Source: Epilithonimonas vandammei (GTDB lineage: Bacteria > Bacteroidota > Bacteroidia > Flavobacteriales > Weeksellaceae). Taken from it: 64,000 nucleotides of DNA. Both the position numbers and the translations under genes were made by a program. The stretch covers positions 1,984,001-2,048,000 of the forward strand of contig NZ_CP034161.1 of NCBI RefSeq assembly GCF_003860525.1. Reading direction: 5' to 3'. Numbering within the stretch: position 1 is the first letter of the stretch; each line of letters opens with the position of its first letter. The notes under the pieces are model-generated. The model was given only the letters and a program-made list of their open reading frames with translations. It did no database searches and was not told the origin of the DNA. Below are positions 17,163 through 25,398 of the stretch, piece by piece.

Positions 17163-17795
17163 TTAGTTTTTGCTTAGGTACTCAGCAACACCTTTTCTGT
17201 CGGCGTTCATTGCGTCTTTACCTTCTTCCCAGTTAGCAGGACAAACTTCACCATGCTTCTGAACGTGTGCATATGCGTCAACAAGTCTCAGATATTCTTT
17301 CACATTTCTTCCCAGCGGCATATCATTCACAGACTCGTGGAAAATTTTCCCCGTTTCATCGATAAGGTAAGTCGCTCTGTAAGTTACGTTAGATCCTGTA
17401 AATACCTCGTTTCCTTCTTCATCATATTCCAAATCCTGATCCACAATTCCAAGAATGTTTGCTAACTGTCTGTGTGTGTCTGCTAGAATTGGATATGTTA
17501 CACCTTCTATTCCGCCATTATCTTTTGGGGTGTTTAGCCAAGCGAAATGAACTTCGTTCGTGTCGCAAGAAGCTCCGATTACGATTGTATTTCTTTTTTG
17601 GAACTCTGGCAAAGCCTCTTGAAACGCGTGTAGTTCTGTTGGACAAACGAAAGTGAAATCTTTCGGATACCAGAATAAAAGTACTTTTTGCTGATTATTA
17701 ACCGCTTGTTCGAAGATGTTGATTTTAAGATCATCACCCATTTCGCTCATTGCATCAATTGCTACATTTGGAAATAATTTACCTACTAATGACAT
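17163..17795 (-). CDS. 2-Cys peroxiredoxin (AhpC/Prx1 type)
   Basis: 210 residues. The peroxidatic Cys51 is in FWYPKDFTFVCPTELHAF and the resolving Cys near residue 185 is in HGEVCPANW, with the GASCDTNEVHFAW region between. It reduces H2O2, organic peroxides and peroxynitrite, and is recycled by thioredoxin. It heads the peroxiredoxin-thioredoxin-DUF6952 group; the 103-base gap to the thioredoxin gene holds only AT-rich sequence with an imperfect hairpin. A canonical promoter precedes it. Confidence 0.94.
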   Translation of the reverse strand: MSLVGKLFPNVAIDAMSEMGDDLKINIFEQAVNNQQKVLLFWYPKDFTFVCPTELHAFQEALPEFQKRNTIVIGASCDTNEVHFAWLNTPKDNGGIEGVTYPILADTHRQLANILGIVDQDLEYDEEGNEVFTGSNVTYRATYLIDETGKIFHESVNDMPLGRNVKEYLRLVDAYAHVQKHGEVCPANWEEGKDAMNADRKGVAEYLSKN

Positions 17796-17834
17796 AATAT
17801 TTAAGTTTAAATTGTTTATTTAAATTTTCTGAGA

Positions 17835-17869
17835 CAAAATTAAACAGATTTTATGAATTGGAAAACAAA
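17835..17869 (-). promoter_or_regulatory. Promoter of the peroxiredoxin gene
   Basis: On the minus strand, TTTG (17866-17869), a 23-base spacer and TAATTTTG (17835-17842), about 40 bases before the ATG: a Bacteroidota -33/-7 pair at the long end of allowed spacing. Confidence 0.55.
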
Positions 17870-17970
17870 ATACGATTTATAAAATCTATCGAAGTAAAAG
17901 ATATGTCTTGACTTGAATTTATCCCAAATTTCGGCAAAAAAGATTAGAAAAAAAATGATGAAACTCACAA

Positions 17971-17997
17971 AAAAATCCGCTTTAATAAAGCGGATTT
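17971..17997 (-). terminator. Terminator of the aspartate-type aminotransferase gene
   Basis: 11-bp stem AAATCCGCTTT/AAAGCGGATTT (17973-17983, 17987-17997) with a T run on the minus strand, 5 bases past the stop. Confidence 0.88.
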
Positions 17998-18002
17998 AAT
18001 TA

Positions 18003-19193
18003 TTAAAACTGATCAAGACAATCTTTAATTCGTCTCATGGCTTCTCTCAGTTCTGCTTCAGAAGCTGCATAAGAAAAACGAATACATTCTGGACTTCCAA
18101 AACTTACACCGCCTACACAACCAACGTGTGCATTCTCTAGTAAGAACATGGCAAAATCATCTGAATCTTTAATTTCTGTTCCATTCAGATTCTTTCCGAT
18201 ATAATAAGAAACATCTGGGAAGAAGTAAAACGCACTTTTTGGAAGATTGCATTTGAAACCTTTGATGCCTTTCATCAAATCAAAAACCAAATCACGTCTT
18301 TTATGGAATTCCGAGATCATATATTGCAACTCAGATGGATCCATCTGTAAAGCAGTGATAGAAGCTCTTTGAGCGACTGTATTTGCACCACTGGTCATTT
18401 GTCCCTGTACTTTATCACAAGCACTTGCAAGCCATTCTGGACAAGCAGAATATCCAATTCTCCAACCCGTCATTGCAAACGCTTTACTCATGCCGTTAAT
18501 TACTGCAGTCTGCTCATAAACTTGAGGGAAACTTGCTATGGAAACATGCTCTCCTTCATAATTAATGAACTCATAAATCTCATCGGAAATGATTGTTACA
18601 TGCGGATATTTGGCCACAACATTGGCGATAGCTTCCAGTTCTTCTCTTGTATAGAAACTTCCAGAAGGATTACAAGGCGAACTGTAAAGCAAGGCTTTGG
18701 TTTTTGGCGTGATAGCATTTTCTAATTGCTCAGCAGTAATTTTGAATTCTGTGTCAATGGATGTTTGAATGAAAACCGAAGTTCCGCCAACCAATTTTAC
18801 CATTTCGTCATAACTTACCCAATATGGAGCAGGAAGAATCACTTCATCTCCGTCATTCACAATTGCCGATAAAACATTAATGATAGATTGTTTCGCGCCA
18901 TTTGACACACAAATTTGAGTAGGTTTATAATCTAGATTATTATCTCTTTTCAGTTTTGCAGAAATGGCTTGTCTGAGTTCTAAAAATCCTGGTACAGGCG
19001 AGTAGTGGCTGTAGTTTTCATTAATAGCATCAAAGGCTGCTTGTTTAATTTTTTGAGGAACATCGAAGTCTGGTTCTCCCAAAGTTAAACTAATAACATC
19101 TATTCCTGCGGCCTTCATCTCGCGCGCCTTATTACTCATTACAAAAGTCTGAGAATAACTCAGTCGGTTTAATCTGTCAGAAATCTTACTCAT
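18003..19193 (-). CDS. PLP-dependent aminotransferase, aspartate aminotransferase type
   Basis: 396 residues from ATG 19191-19193. Fold-type I class I aminotransferase: ISLTLGEPDFDVPQKIKQAA, YSSPCNPSGSFYT, IISDEIYEFINY, and NGMSKAFAMTGWRIGYSAC with the PLP lysine in SKAFAMTG, then the substrate-carboxylate Arg in IRFSYA. It most likely interconverts aspartate/oxaloacetate with glutamate/2-oxoglutarate (AspB/AAT-Ib group), though prephenate or arogenate use cannot be excluded. It stands alone with its own terminator. Confidence 0.9.
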   Translation of the reverse strand: MSKISDRLNRLSYSQTFVMSNKAREMKAAGIDVISLTLGEPDFDVPQKIKQAAFDAINENYSHYSPVPGFLELRQAISAKLKRDNNLDYKPTQICVSNGAKQSIINVLSAIVNDGDEVILPAPYWVSYDEMVKLVGGTSVFIQTSIDTEFKITAEQLENAITPKTKALLYSSPCNPSGSFYTREELEAIANVVAKYPHVTIISDEIYEFINYEGEHVSIASFPQVYEQTAVINGMSKAFAMTGWRIGYSACPEWLASACDKVQGQMTSGANTVAQRASITALQMDPSELQYMISEFHKRRDLVFDLMKGIKGFKCNLPKSAFYFFPDVSYYIGKNLNGTEIKDSDDFAMFLLENAHVGCVGGVSFGSPECIRFSYAASEAELREAMRRIKDCLDQF

Positions 19194-19549
19194 TATCAAA
19201 AGAATTATATGAATTACTTATTAATAGACAAATATAATTTTTTATCTTAGAAAATGGAGTTTGAAAAGTCTATATTTTAGTAATTCAATTTCTTATTCGT
19301 TTTAAATCAATACTTAAAAAAAATATAGAATGTTCTCTAATTGAGAATAGTTATTTTACTGTTTGATTTTATTTTAATAAAGATTTAAAAGAATCAAAAC
19401 CAATTCAAGGTAAAAAGAAAGAGTAAATCTGTTTGTTTTATCTGTTTCATTTGAAAATAGCATTATCAAAAATCTTCTAAATAAATTATGATACATTCAA
19501 AATAAGAAATAAGAAATATTCTTTTCTAAAACTTTACATCTATCTATAA
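19194..19549. other. Gene-free AT-rich stretch
   Basis: About 356 bases without a gene. A TAnnTTTG-type -7 element (TATATTTG on the minus strand, 19229-19236) probably serves the aminotransferase. Nothing else was recognised apart from a small dyad TTCTC-N5-GAGAA near 19333. Confidence 0.5.
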
Positions 19550-20027
19550 GGTAATTTTAACGATGATGATAACACAAGATTAGGTTTCAAAGCATCGGTT
19601 TCAGGTAATTACACTATTAGTCTAACAGATCGTGAAGGAATTTTTAATACAGGACAGACAATTTACATCAAGGATAAATATCTGAGTAAGTCATTTAATA
19701 TTTCAGAAGCACCTTATACTTTTTATACCAATTCCGGACAATATGAAGATAGGTTCGAAATAATTTACAAACCTTTGGTAACACTTGCAGCAGATAATTC
19801 AGGCAAAAATGGAATTCTGATCTATAAAGATAACGAGAACTTCATAGTAAAGTCAGAAAACAATCTGGATGAAGTGAGCGTGTATGACACTGTGGGAAGA
19901 CTTATTTACATTACCAAAAATGCAAAAAAAAGAAGTTCTTATCAATAAAAACAACTTGCCGGAAGGTATGTACATTATAAAAGCGATTTCTAGAAATACA
20001 ACAATAACCAAGAAAGTGTTGAGATAA
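19550..20027 (+). pseudogene. Decayed 3' fragment of a T9SS-sorted secreted protein
   Basis: Coding-like sequence with no start: from 19550 the frame reads GNFNDDDNTRLGFKASVSGNY and continues through YKPLVTLAADNSGKNGILIYKDNENFIV to a stop at 19946-19948. A +1 frame change at the A8 run 19924-19931 restores EVLINKNNLPEGMYIIKAI and ends at 20025-20027. The last 85 residues have the shape of a type A T9SS sorting tail (IYKDNENFIVKS...VYDTVGRLIY...LPEGMYIIKAI). The 5' part is gone, with a stop at 19547 directly upstream. The 3' part still has its terminator. Confidence 0.75.
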
Positions 20028-20048
20028 CACATAAAACTTTGAAATTCT

Positions 20049-20081
20049 AAAAACCATCAGATTAATTTTTGATGGTTTTTT
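20049..20081 (+). terminator. Rho-independent terminator after the T9SS gene remnant
   Basis: 11-bp stem AAAAACCATCA/TGATGGTTTTT with T tail, 21 bases after the remnant's stop. Confidence 0.85.
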
Positions 20082-20111
20082 ATTTATAATTAATATTAAC
20101 AAATCTTTTCA

Positions 20112-20119
20112 TAATTTCG
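20112..20119 (+). promoter_or_regulatory. Weak candidate -7 element of rsmG
   Basis: TAATTTCG differs at one position from TAnnTTTG and ends 4 bases before the rsmG ATG; no -33 box. Confidence 0.25.
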
Positions 20120-20123
20120 CCTT

Positions 20124-20759
20124 ATGTCTTTAGAATTAATTTTACAATATTTCCCAAATATTACCAGCGAACAAAAAAAACAATTTGCAGAACTAGAAGT
20201 GCTGTACAAAGATTGGAATGAGAAAATCAACGTGATTTCCAGAAAAGACACAGACAGTCTTTATGAGAAACATATTCTTCACTCTTTAGGAATCGCAAAA
20301 GTGATGGCGTTTGCAGATAATACCAAAGTTTTGGATATCGGAACCGGAGGCGGTTTTCCTGGGATTCCTTTAGCAATTTTATTCCCTAATGTACAATTCA
20401 CATTAGTAGACAGCATCGGAAAAAAAATCATAGTGGTAAAAGGTGTTGCCGAAAGTCTTGGACTGAAAAATGTTACAGCACATCATATTAGAGCGGAACA
20501 ATTGAAAGAAAAATTCCATTTCGTGGTCAGCAGAGCAGTAACACAAATGCCGGTTTTCTTGACTTGGCTCAGAGGGAAATTTGAAAAAGAACAATTCAAC
20601 CCAAAGCACAACGGTGTTTTATATCTAAAAGGCGGCGATTTAGCGGAAGAATTAGCAGGATTGAAAGCAGAAATTTTCAATTTGAAAAATTATTTTAATG
20701 GCGAATTTTTCGATACCAAAAAAGTGGTTTACCTTTCAAAAGGTAATTTTAATAACTAA
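20124..20759 (+). CDS. rsmG: 16S rRNA (guanine527-N7)-methyltransferase
   Basis: 211 residues, matching RsmG/GidB. N-terminal YKDWNEKINVISRKD is followed by the SAM-binding loop VLDIGTGGGFPGIPLAI (the GGFPG signature), then VVSRAVTQMPVFL. It methylates G527 in the 530 loop; loss gives low-level streptomycin resistance in other bacteria. Start ATG 20124. Followed 7 bases later by a lipoprotein gene. Confidence 0.95.
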   Translation: MSLELILQYFPNITSEQKKQFAELEVLYKDWNEKINVISRKDTDSLYEKHILHSLGIAKVMAFADNTKVLDIGTGGGFPGIPLAILFPNVQFTLVDSIGKKIIVVKGVAESLGLKNVTAHHIRAEQLKEKFHFVVSRAVTQMPVFLTWLRGKFEKEQFNPKHNGVLYLKGGDLAEELAGLKAEIFNLKNYFNGEFFDTKKVVYLSKGNFNN

Positions 20760-20766
20760 ATTAGAA

Positions 20767-21192
20767 ATGATTATGAAGAAAGTATTTATTTTATCAGTTT
20801 TAGCGGTGTTTTCAGCATTTGCCGTTTCGTGCAAGGACAATGATGATTACAGCCAAATCGAATCTGTTTTCGCAACCAAAACAGACAGCGTGAAAATCCC
20901 GATGGACACAATGGCTTTGGGTGTAACGCAGGAGATCTTAGTCTATTCTACGTTCAAAAAAACTTGCGAAGGTATCTACAGTTACGATTATAATTACACT
21001 AACGATTCTGTCCGCACAATCGCCAATTTTGCTTACAAAACCAATGACGTTTGCGGCGACGGAACTTACGTAGACGGCAGCCGAATCAACTTCAAACCTA
21101 CAAAAACAGGAAATTACATATTCAAATTCTGGACAGGAAAAGACGCAGCCGGAGCCAATACTTTCCTGGAGAAAAGAGTGGTTGTTGAATAA
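20767..21192 (+). CDS. Small lipoprotein, function unknown
   Basis: About 141 residues (ATG 20767, or 20773 which begins MKKVFILSVLAVFSAFAVSC). The signal peptide ends at a lipobox Cys followed by KDNDDY, whose acidic residues fit surface or outer-membrane sorting in Bacteroidota. The mature part is beta-rich with conserved-looking Cys pairs (FKKTCEGIYSYDY, TNDVCGDGTYVDG) and ends ANTFLEKRVVVE. The fold resembles small Ig-like lipoproteins. It follows rsmG by 7 bases, probably in one transcript. Confidence 0.8.
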   Translation: MIMKKVFILSVLAVFSAFAVSCKDNDDYSQIESVFATKTDSVKIPMDTMALGVTQEILVYSTFKKTCEGIYSYDYNYTNDSVRTIANFAYKTNDVCGDGTYVDGSRINFKPTKTGNYIFKFWTGKDAAGANTFLEKRVVVE

Positions 21193-21200
21193 TTTTTTAG

Positions 21201-21318
21201 AGCTTAATCCCGCTATCCGCTATATCTTTTTTGTCATTGCGAACGCAGTGAAGCAATCTGTTCAACCATTCGACAATCGCAATAACAAAAAAGGATGCCG
21301 CTACTATCGGGGCTAAGG
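21201..21318. repeat. Palindromic intergenic repeat with TTTTTTGT-ATTGCGA arms
   Basis: An inverted repeat of 15/16 matches (21227-21242 against 21277-21292) is flanked by weaker complementary outer arms (CCCGCTATCCGCTA on the left, GCCGCTACTATCGGGG on the right). The element is about 118 bases with no coding potential. It looks like a REP/MITE-type dispersed element. Confidence 0.55.
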
Positions 21319-21344
21319 GTTTTGTCTTCCAAATAACTATTAGA

Positions 21345-21450
21345 AAATAATTACAAAAAAATCTTTGCTGAGTTTTACGCCTTCGCGAACCTTAAAAATG
21401 TTTTCAATAATTTCAAAAAAAACTTTGCAGACTTTGCGTTTAAAATATAC
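21345..21450. repeat. Partial copy of the 'ctttgcg' dispersed repeat
   Basis: Contains AAATCTTTGCTGAGTTTTACGC and ACTTTGCAGACTTTGCG in series, like the ends of the elements at 3677-3827 and 31855-31998, but without their central hairpin. It fills the rest of the 314-base gap before the next gene. Confidence 0.4.
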
Positions 21451-21480
21451 TTCAAGTCAACAAAAAAATAATTAAATTGA

Positions 21481-21506
21481 GCCTTTAAGTTTTTAAAGGC
21501 TTTTTT
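21481..21506 (+). terminator. Terminator hairpin abutting the next start codon
   Basis: 8-bp perfect stem GCCTTTAA/TTAAAGGC with a 4-base loop and six T (21501-21506); the ATG of the nuclease gene is the next base. It may end the lipoprotein transcript, act as an attenuator for the nuclease gene, or both. Confidence 0.75.
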
Positions 21507-24212
21507 ATGCAGTTTCTTCAAAACATCATTTCAGAATTATTAGAAAATCATCAAGATATTTCCGAACTGGATATTGTTCTTCCCGGAAAAAGACCAATGG
21601 TTTTCATCAAAAGAATCTTGCAGGAAAAGCAATATCAAGGGCTTTTACCCAACTTCGTTACAATCGATGAGCTAATTGCCGAACTTTCTGAAAATGTAGA
21701 AATCAAAGGCATTGCGCTTTGGTTATTTTCATTTAGGATTTATAATAAAATTGATTCTTCCGAAGATTTTTCTGGTTTTCTAAAATGGTTTCCGACTTTG
21801 CAGAAAGATTGGGATGATATGATGAAGTTTTCCGATGATGACCAAAAAATCCTGCTTTGGATGTTGGACGAAGAACGGATTAAAAATTGGGGCGAGAATC
21901 TCGGCGACGATGATAATCCAAGAAAACGAAACCTGAATTTTTGGCGAAAAATGAATGAGTTTCTTCCACTTCTGAAATCAGAACTCAGAAAAGAAAATCT
22001 CGCCACTTCCGGAATGTTGTATCAGGAAGCATTTTCCAAGATTGAAAACTTTGCTAAGCAAACCAATCGTCAATTTGTTTTTTGTGGATTCAATGCGTTG
22101 TCTAGAGTAGAAGAACAATTGGTAAGACAACTTTTGCAATGGAATAAAGCGGAAACTTATTTCCAAGCCGACCAATATTATATTGACGACGAAAGACAAG
22201 AATCAGGAAAATTCCTGCGAGAAACCTTGAAATGGAAAGAGTTCAATGACAGCAGAGATTTTAAATGGATTGAAAATCAATTTAATCAACCAAAAAATAT
22301 TAAAACCTATGAAGTTTCGGGAAATATTGTTCAAGCGAAATTTCTTCCCGAAATCCTGAAAAAAATCCCGAAAAAGGAATTGTCGGAAACAGCTTTGGTC
22401 TTGCTGGATGAAAATCTTTTGCCGGCCGTTTTAGACAGTTTAAATGTTGTAGAAAGCGTAAACATCACAATGGGATTTCCGTTGAAGAATCTCTCGTTCA
22501 GTAATGCGATTAAAAAACTGTTTTATCTTCAGAAACAACAGGAGAAAAAATCCTCAAGTTATTATTACGCCGATGTTTTGCCAATCTTGGAAGAATTACC
22601 AAATGACGAAAAAGATTCTGAAGTTATCCGGAATTTTGTCGCAACAATAGAGGAAAGAAACATTGTTTATATTTCCAAAACTTTACTACAAGAATTACTC
22701 GGAAATTTGAGTTATTTCCAGCTTTTACAGAAGCCGGAAAACTCTCAACAGTTTTTAGATTTATTAATTAAATTTTGTTACGAGCTCAAATTCAAAGAAT
22801 TGGATGATATTCAGTATGAGAATATTGCATTGTTTGAGAATGTTTTTAAAATCATCAAAAATCAATTATTACCTTATCAGATTGATGTCAAAATAGAAAC
22901 TCTCGAAGTTCTCATTAATCAATTGGTCAATTCAGAAAGTATTGATTTTGTGGGAGAACCGCTGGCTGGATTCCAGATTATGGGACTTTTGGAAACACGT
23001 CTTTTGAACTTTAAAAATGTGATTTTGTTATCTGTCAACGAAGGGAAATTACCTTTAGGAAACACTCAAAATACTTACATTCCGTTTGATGTTCGCAAGA
23101 ATTTCGGCTTGAATACTTTCTTGGAAAATGACAGTATTTATGCTTATCACTTTTACCGATTGATCCAGAATTCCGAGAATGTTCATTTGCTTTACAATGC
23201 GTTGAGTTCGGGTGTAAATACAGGCGAAAAAAGCCGTTTCATCACCCAATTGGAAATGGAAAGTCCGCACAAGATTGAACACATTATTATCGAAAATTCC
23301 TCAGAGCCAATTGCTCAGGAATTGATGAAAATCGATAAAAATGAAGAAGTAATGCGACTTTTGAACGAATGGAAGAAGCGTGTTTCGCCTTCCCATCTCG
23401 TGACCTATCTTTATAATCCGATTGATTTTTATCTTAATAATCTTCTCAAAACCAGAGAAACCAACGAAATTGAAGAAGAACTTTCGCAAAGAAATTATGG
23501 AAATTTGGTTCATTATGCATTGCAATATTTACACGAACCAATTAAAGGTCAAATATTATCGGTTAATGATTTAGAACATTTACTTCAACAAACAGATTCA
23601 GCAATTGATTTTGCAATTGAAAAATTGAAACATCAGCAGGAATTCTATGAACGCGGAATGAATTTCATCCACAAAGAAATTGCAAAAAGAGTAGTACGCA
23701 ATATTGTAGAATATGATCTGGAATTGGTAAAAAATGGTTCTTCTTTGGAAATTATCGACCTTGAGAGAGAAATCAACTGCGATTTTTATCTTGATGAAAA
23801 CCGAACCGACAAAATTAGTTTCTACGGCTTCATCGACAGAATAGACAAACTCGATGGAATCACAAGGGTGATTGATTACAAAACGGCAAAACCAAAGAAT
23901 CTGACCGTTAATCTTGGAAAAAATAAAGAAGAGAAACTCCCCGAATTATTCTTCCGTGATGATTATAAGCAGGCTCTGCAACTTTCAATTTATAAATTTT
24001 GCATTACGAATGCACTGAACGTCAATCCGGAAAATATAGAAACTGCAATCTGGTCTTTTGCCGAAGTCAATAATGGTCCACAAAAACTGAATTTCATTGA
24101 TATTGAGGATAATGAAGTAGAGGATTCCATCAGAAATCTGATTGCGGAAATTTTGAATCCGGAAGTTCCGTTTGAGGAAAGAGAAAAGGTGATCCGGAAG
24201 ATTACTTTTTAA
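21507..24212 (+). CDS. AddB-like PD-(D/E)XK nuclease/inactivated helicase protein
   Basis: 901 residues. N-terminal IVLPGKRPMVFIKRILQEKQ resembles the helicase-like start of AddB/RexB-type proteins without a working Walker A. The middle includes NVILLSVNEGKLPLG, the AddB/RecC-like motif before the nuclease. The C-terminal PD-(D/E)XK domain (about 690-890) has the nuclease core FYGFIDRIDKLDGITRVIDYKTAK, with Asp and the DYK catalytic triplet, followed by QALQLSIYKF. In Bacteroidota such proteins pair with an AddA-type UvrD helicase-nuclease for double-strand-break resection; the partner is not in this window. The stop overlaps the end of the convergent T9SS gene by 11 bases. Confidence 0.85.
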   Translation: MQFLQNIISELLENHQDISELDIVLPGKRPMVFIKRILQEKQYQGLLPNFVTIDELIAELSENVEIKGIALWLFSFRIYNKIDSSEDFSGFLKWFPTLQKDWDDMMKFSDDDQKILLWMLDEERIKNWGENLGDDDNPRKRNLNFWRKMNEFLPLLKSELRKENLATSGMLYQEAFSKIENFAKQTNRQFVFCGFNALSRVEEQLVRQLLQWNKAETYFQADQYYIDDERQESGKFLRETLKWKEFNDSRDFKWIENQFNQPKNIKTYEVSGNIVQAKFLPEILKKIPKKELSETALVLLDENLLPAVLDSLNVVESVNITMGFPLKNLSFSNAIKKLFYLQKQQEKKSSSYYYADVLPILEELPNDEKDSEVIRNFVATIEERNIVYISKTLLQELLGNLSYFQLLQKPENSQQFLDLLIKFCYELKFKELDDIQYENIALFENVFKIIKNQLLPYQIDVKIETLEVLINQLVNSESIDFVGEPLAGFQIMGLLETRLLNFKNVILLSVNEGKLPLGNTQNTYIPFDVRKNFGLNTFLENDSIYAYHFYRLIQNSENVHLLYNALSSGVNTGEKSRFITQLEMESPHKIEHIIIENSSEPIAQELMKIDKNEEVMRLLNEWKKRVSPSHLVTYLYNPIDFYLNNLLKTRETNEIEEELSQRNYGNLVHYALQYLHEPIKGQILSVNDLEHLLQQTDSAIDFAIEKLKHQQEFYERGMNFIHKEIAKRVVRNIVEYDLELVKNGSSLEIIDLEREINCDFYLDENRTDKISFYGFIDRIDKLDGITRVIDYKTAKPKNLTVNLGKNKEEKLPELFFRDDYKQALQLSIYKFCITNALNVNPENIETAIWSFAEVNNGPQKLNFIDIEDNEVEDSIRNLIAEILNPEVPFEEREKVIRKITF

Positions 24213-25275
24213 TGAACTTACCTATGAAATTTTTATTTTTTGTAGTGATTTTCAATATATAATTCCCTTTCGTAAGATAACTTACATCAAAAGAATTGCT
24301 AACCAATCTGCCTTCCGTATTGTAAACACCGATCGACAGAATTTCCTTTTCTGTAATATTAGTTTGTATTGTATTTTTTACAGGATTCGGATAGATAATG
24401 AGCCGGTTTTTTTCTGTTTCGGAAACACTTAGATTCGGAAAATAAAGATATTTGGCATTAGCAGGAACAAAGATGCCGTTGGTCTCGGTTCCCGTAACAC
24501 TTAGGACGGGGATTTTGCTGTCTTTGGAAAACCACTGATAAGAAACTTCTCTCACATTTTGCGTGGTGGAATTTCCTTCATATGTCACGGTAATGTCGTG
24601 ATCGGATACAGACTTAAGTTTCAGGACACTGGTAAATGTTTTATTAGGAATCATCAGTTTTCCCCAGCCTTCTACCGTATTCTGACGTGTTCCTGTGGAA
24701 GCTACCTGCAAATTGTAACCCAGGTTTGTAAAATTCATACTGATGCTGTTGGGATTGGTGTAAGAATCTCCATATATGATTGGGAATTGATACAGGACAT
24801 CAGGCTGCGTATATTCTACGATTAGCGGCGCATTTGTCCCGTTGAGATTCACTTGTACGGCATACATTTTGGCCAGCAGCTGAGAAGTGCTTTTTTTATA
24901 AAAAACATAGGCATCCGAGATACTGTAGCCTCCGAAAGAATAATCGTCCGGCAATGGCGCTGCAAGATTGAAAGCATTATTAAACTGGTTGTTGCAATTG
25001 AGGTAATAAGAATGATACAGGCACCAGATCGTTCTGTAGTTACTTTGAGAAGTTGGGTTTACGAATTCGGAAGTGTCGGTTCCGGTACCCTGGATGCCGG
25101 AATAATCCCATGTGATATCAGTTCCTGCCTGAGTAAAATTAAAAGCCGCGATACCTTGGGAGGTGGTTAGGTTTATGGAAGTTCCTATATCCGCATAATC
25201 TGTAGATGAATAAGAAATCTGAGCGCTTCCCGATAAGCTCATAAAGACAGCAAGTAATAAAGTTTTTTTCATCAT
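24202..25275 (-). CDS. Secreted protein with T9SS type A sorting domain
   Basis: 357 residues. Signal peptide MMKKTLLLAVFMSLSGSAQ is followed by a beta-rich body (ISYSSTDYADIGTSINLTTSQGIAAFNFTQAGTDITWDYSG...) with no recognised catalytic domain. The last 75 residues are a classic Por secretion tail: RLIIYPNPVKNTIQTNITEKEI, VYNTEGRLVS, LTKGNYILKITTKNKNFIGKFIKK. It is exported through Sec and the type IX system and probably surface-attached or released. Function unknown. Confidence 0.88.
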   Translation of the reverse strand: MMKKTLLLAVFMSLSGSAQISYSSTDYADIGTSINLTTSQGIAAFNFTQAGTDITWDYSGIQGTGTDTSEFVNPTSQSNYRTIWCLYHSYYLNCNNQFNNAFNLAAPLPDDYSFGGYSISDAYVFYKKSTSQLLAKMYAVQVNLNGTNAPLIVEYTQPDVLYQFPIIYGDSYTNPNSISMNFTNLGYNLQVASTGTRQNTVEGWGKLMIPNKTFTSVLKLKSVSDHDITVTYEGNSTTQNVREVSYQWFSKDSKIPVLSVTGTETNGIFVPANAKYLYFPNLSVSETEKNRLIIYPNPVKNTIQTNITEKEILSIGVYNTEGRLVSNSFDVSYLTKGNYILKITTKNKNFIGKFIKK

Positions 25276-25398
25276 TTGTTTTTTTTCAAAATTAAAAAAA
25301 ACTTTTCTGAAGTTGGAAATATTATAGAAAAATAATTGTAAAAATTATATGTAATGAATAAATCAAATTGTTTTTAAAGACTATTTGAAAAAAATTTA

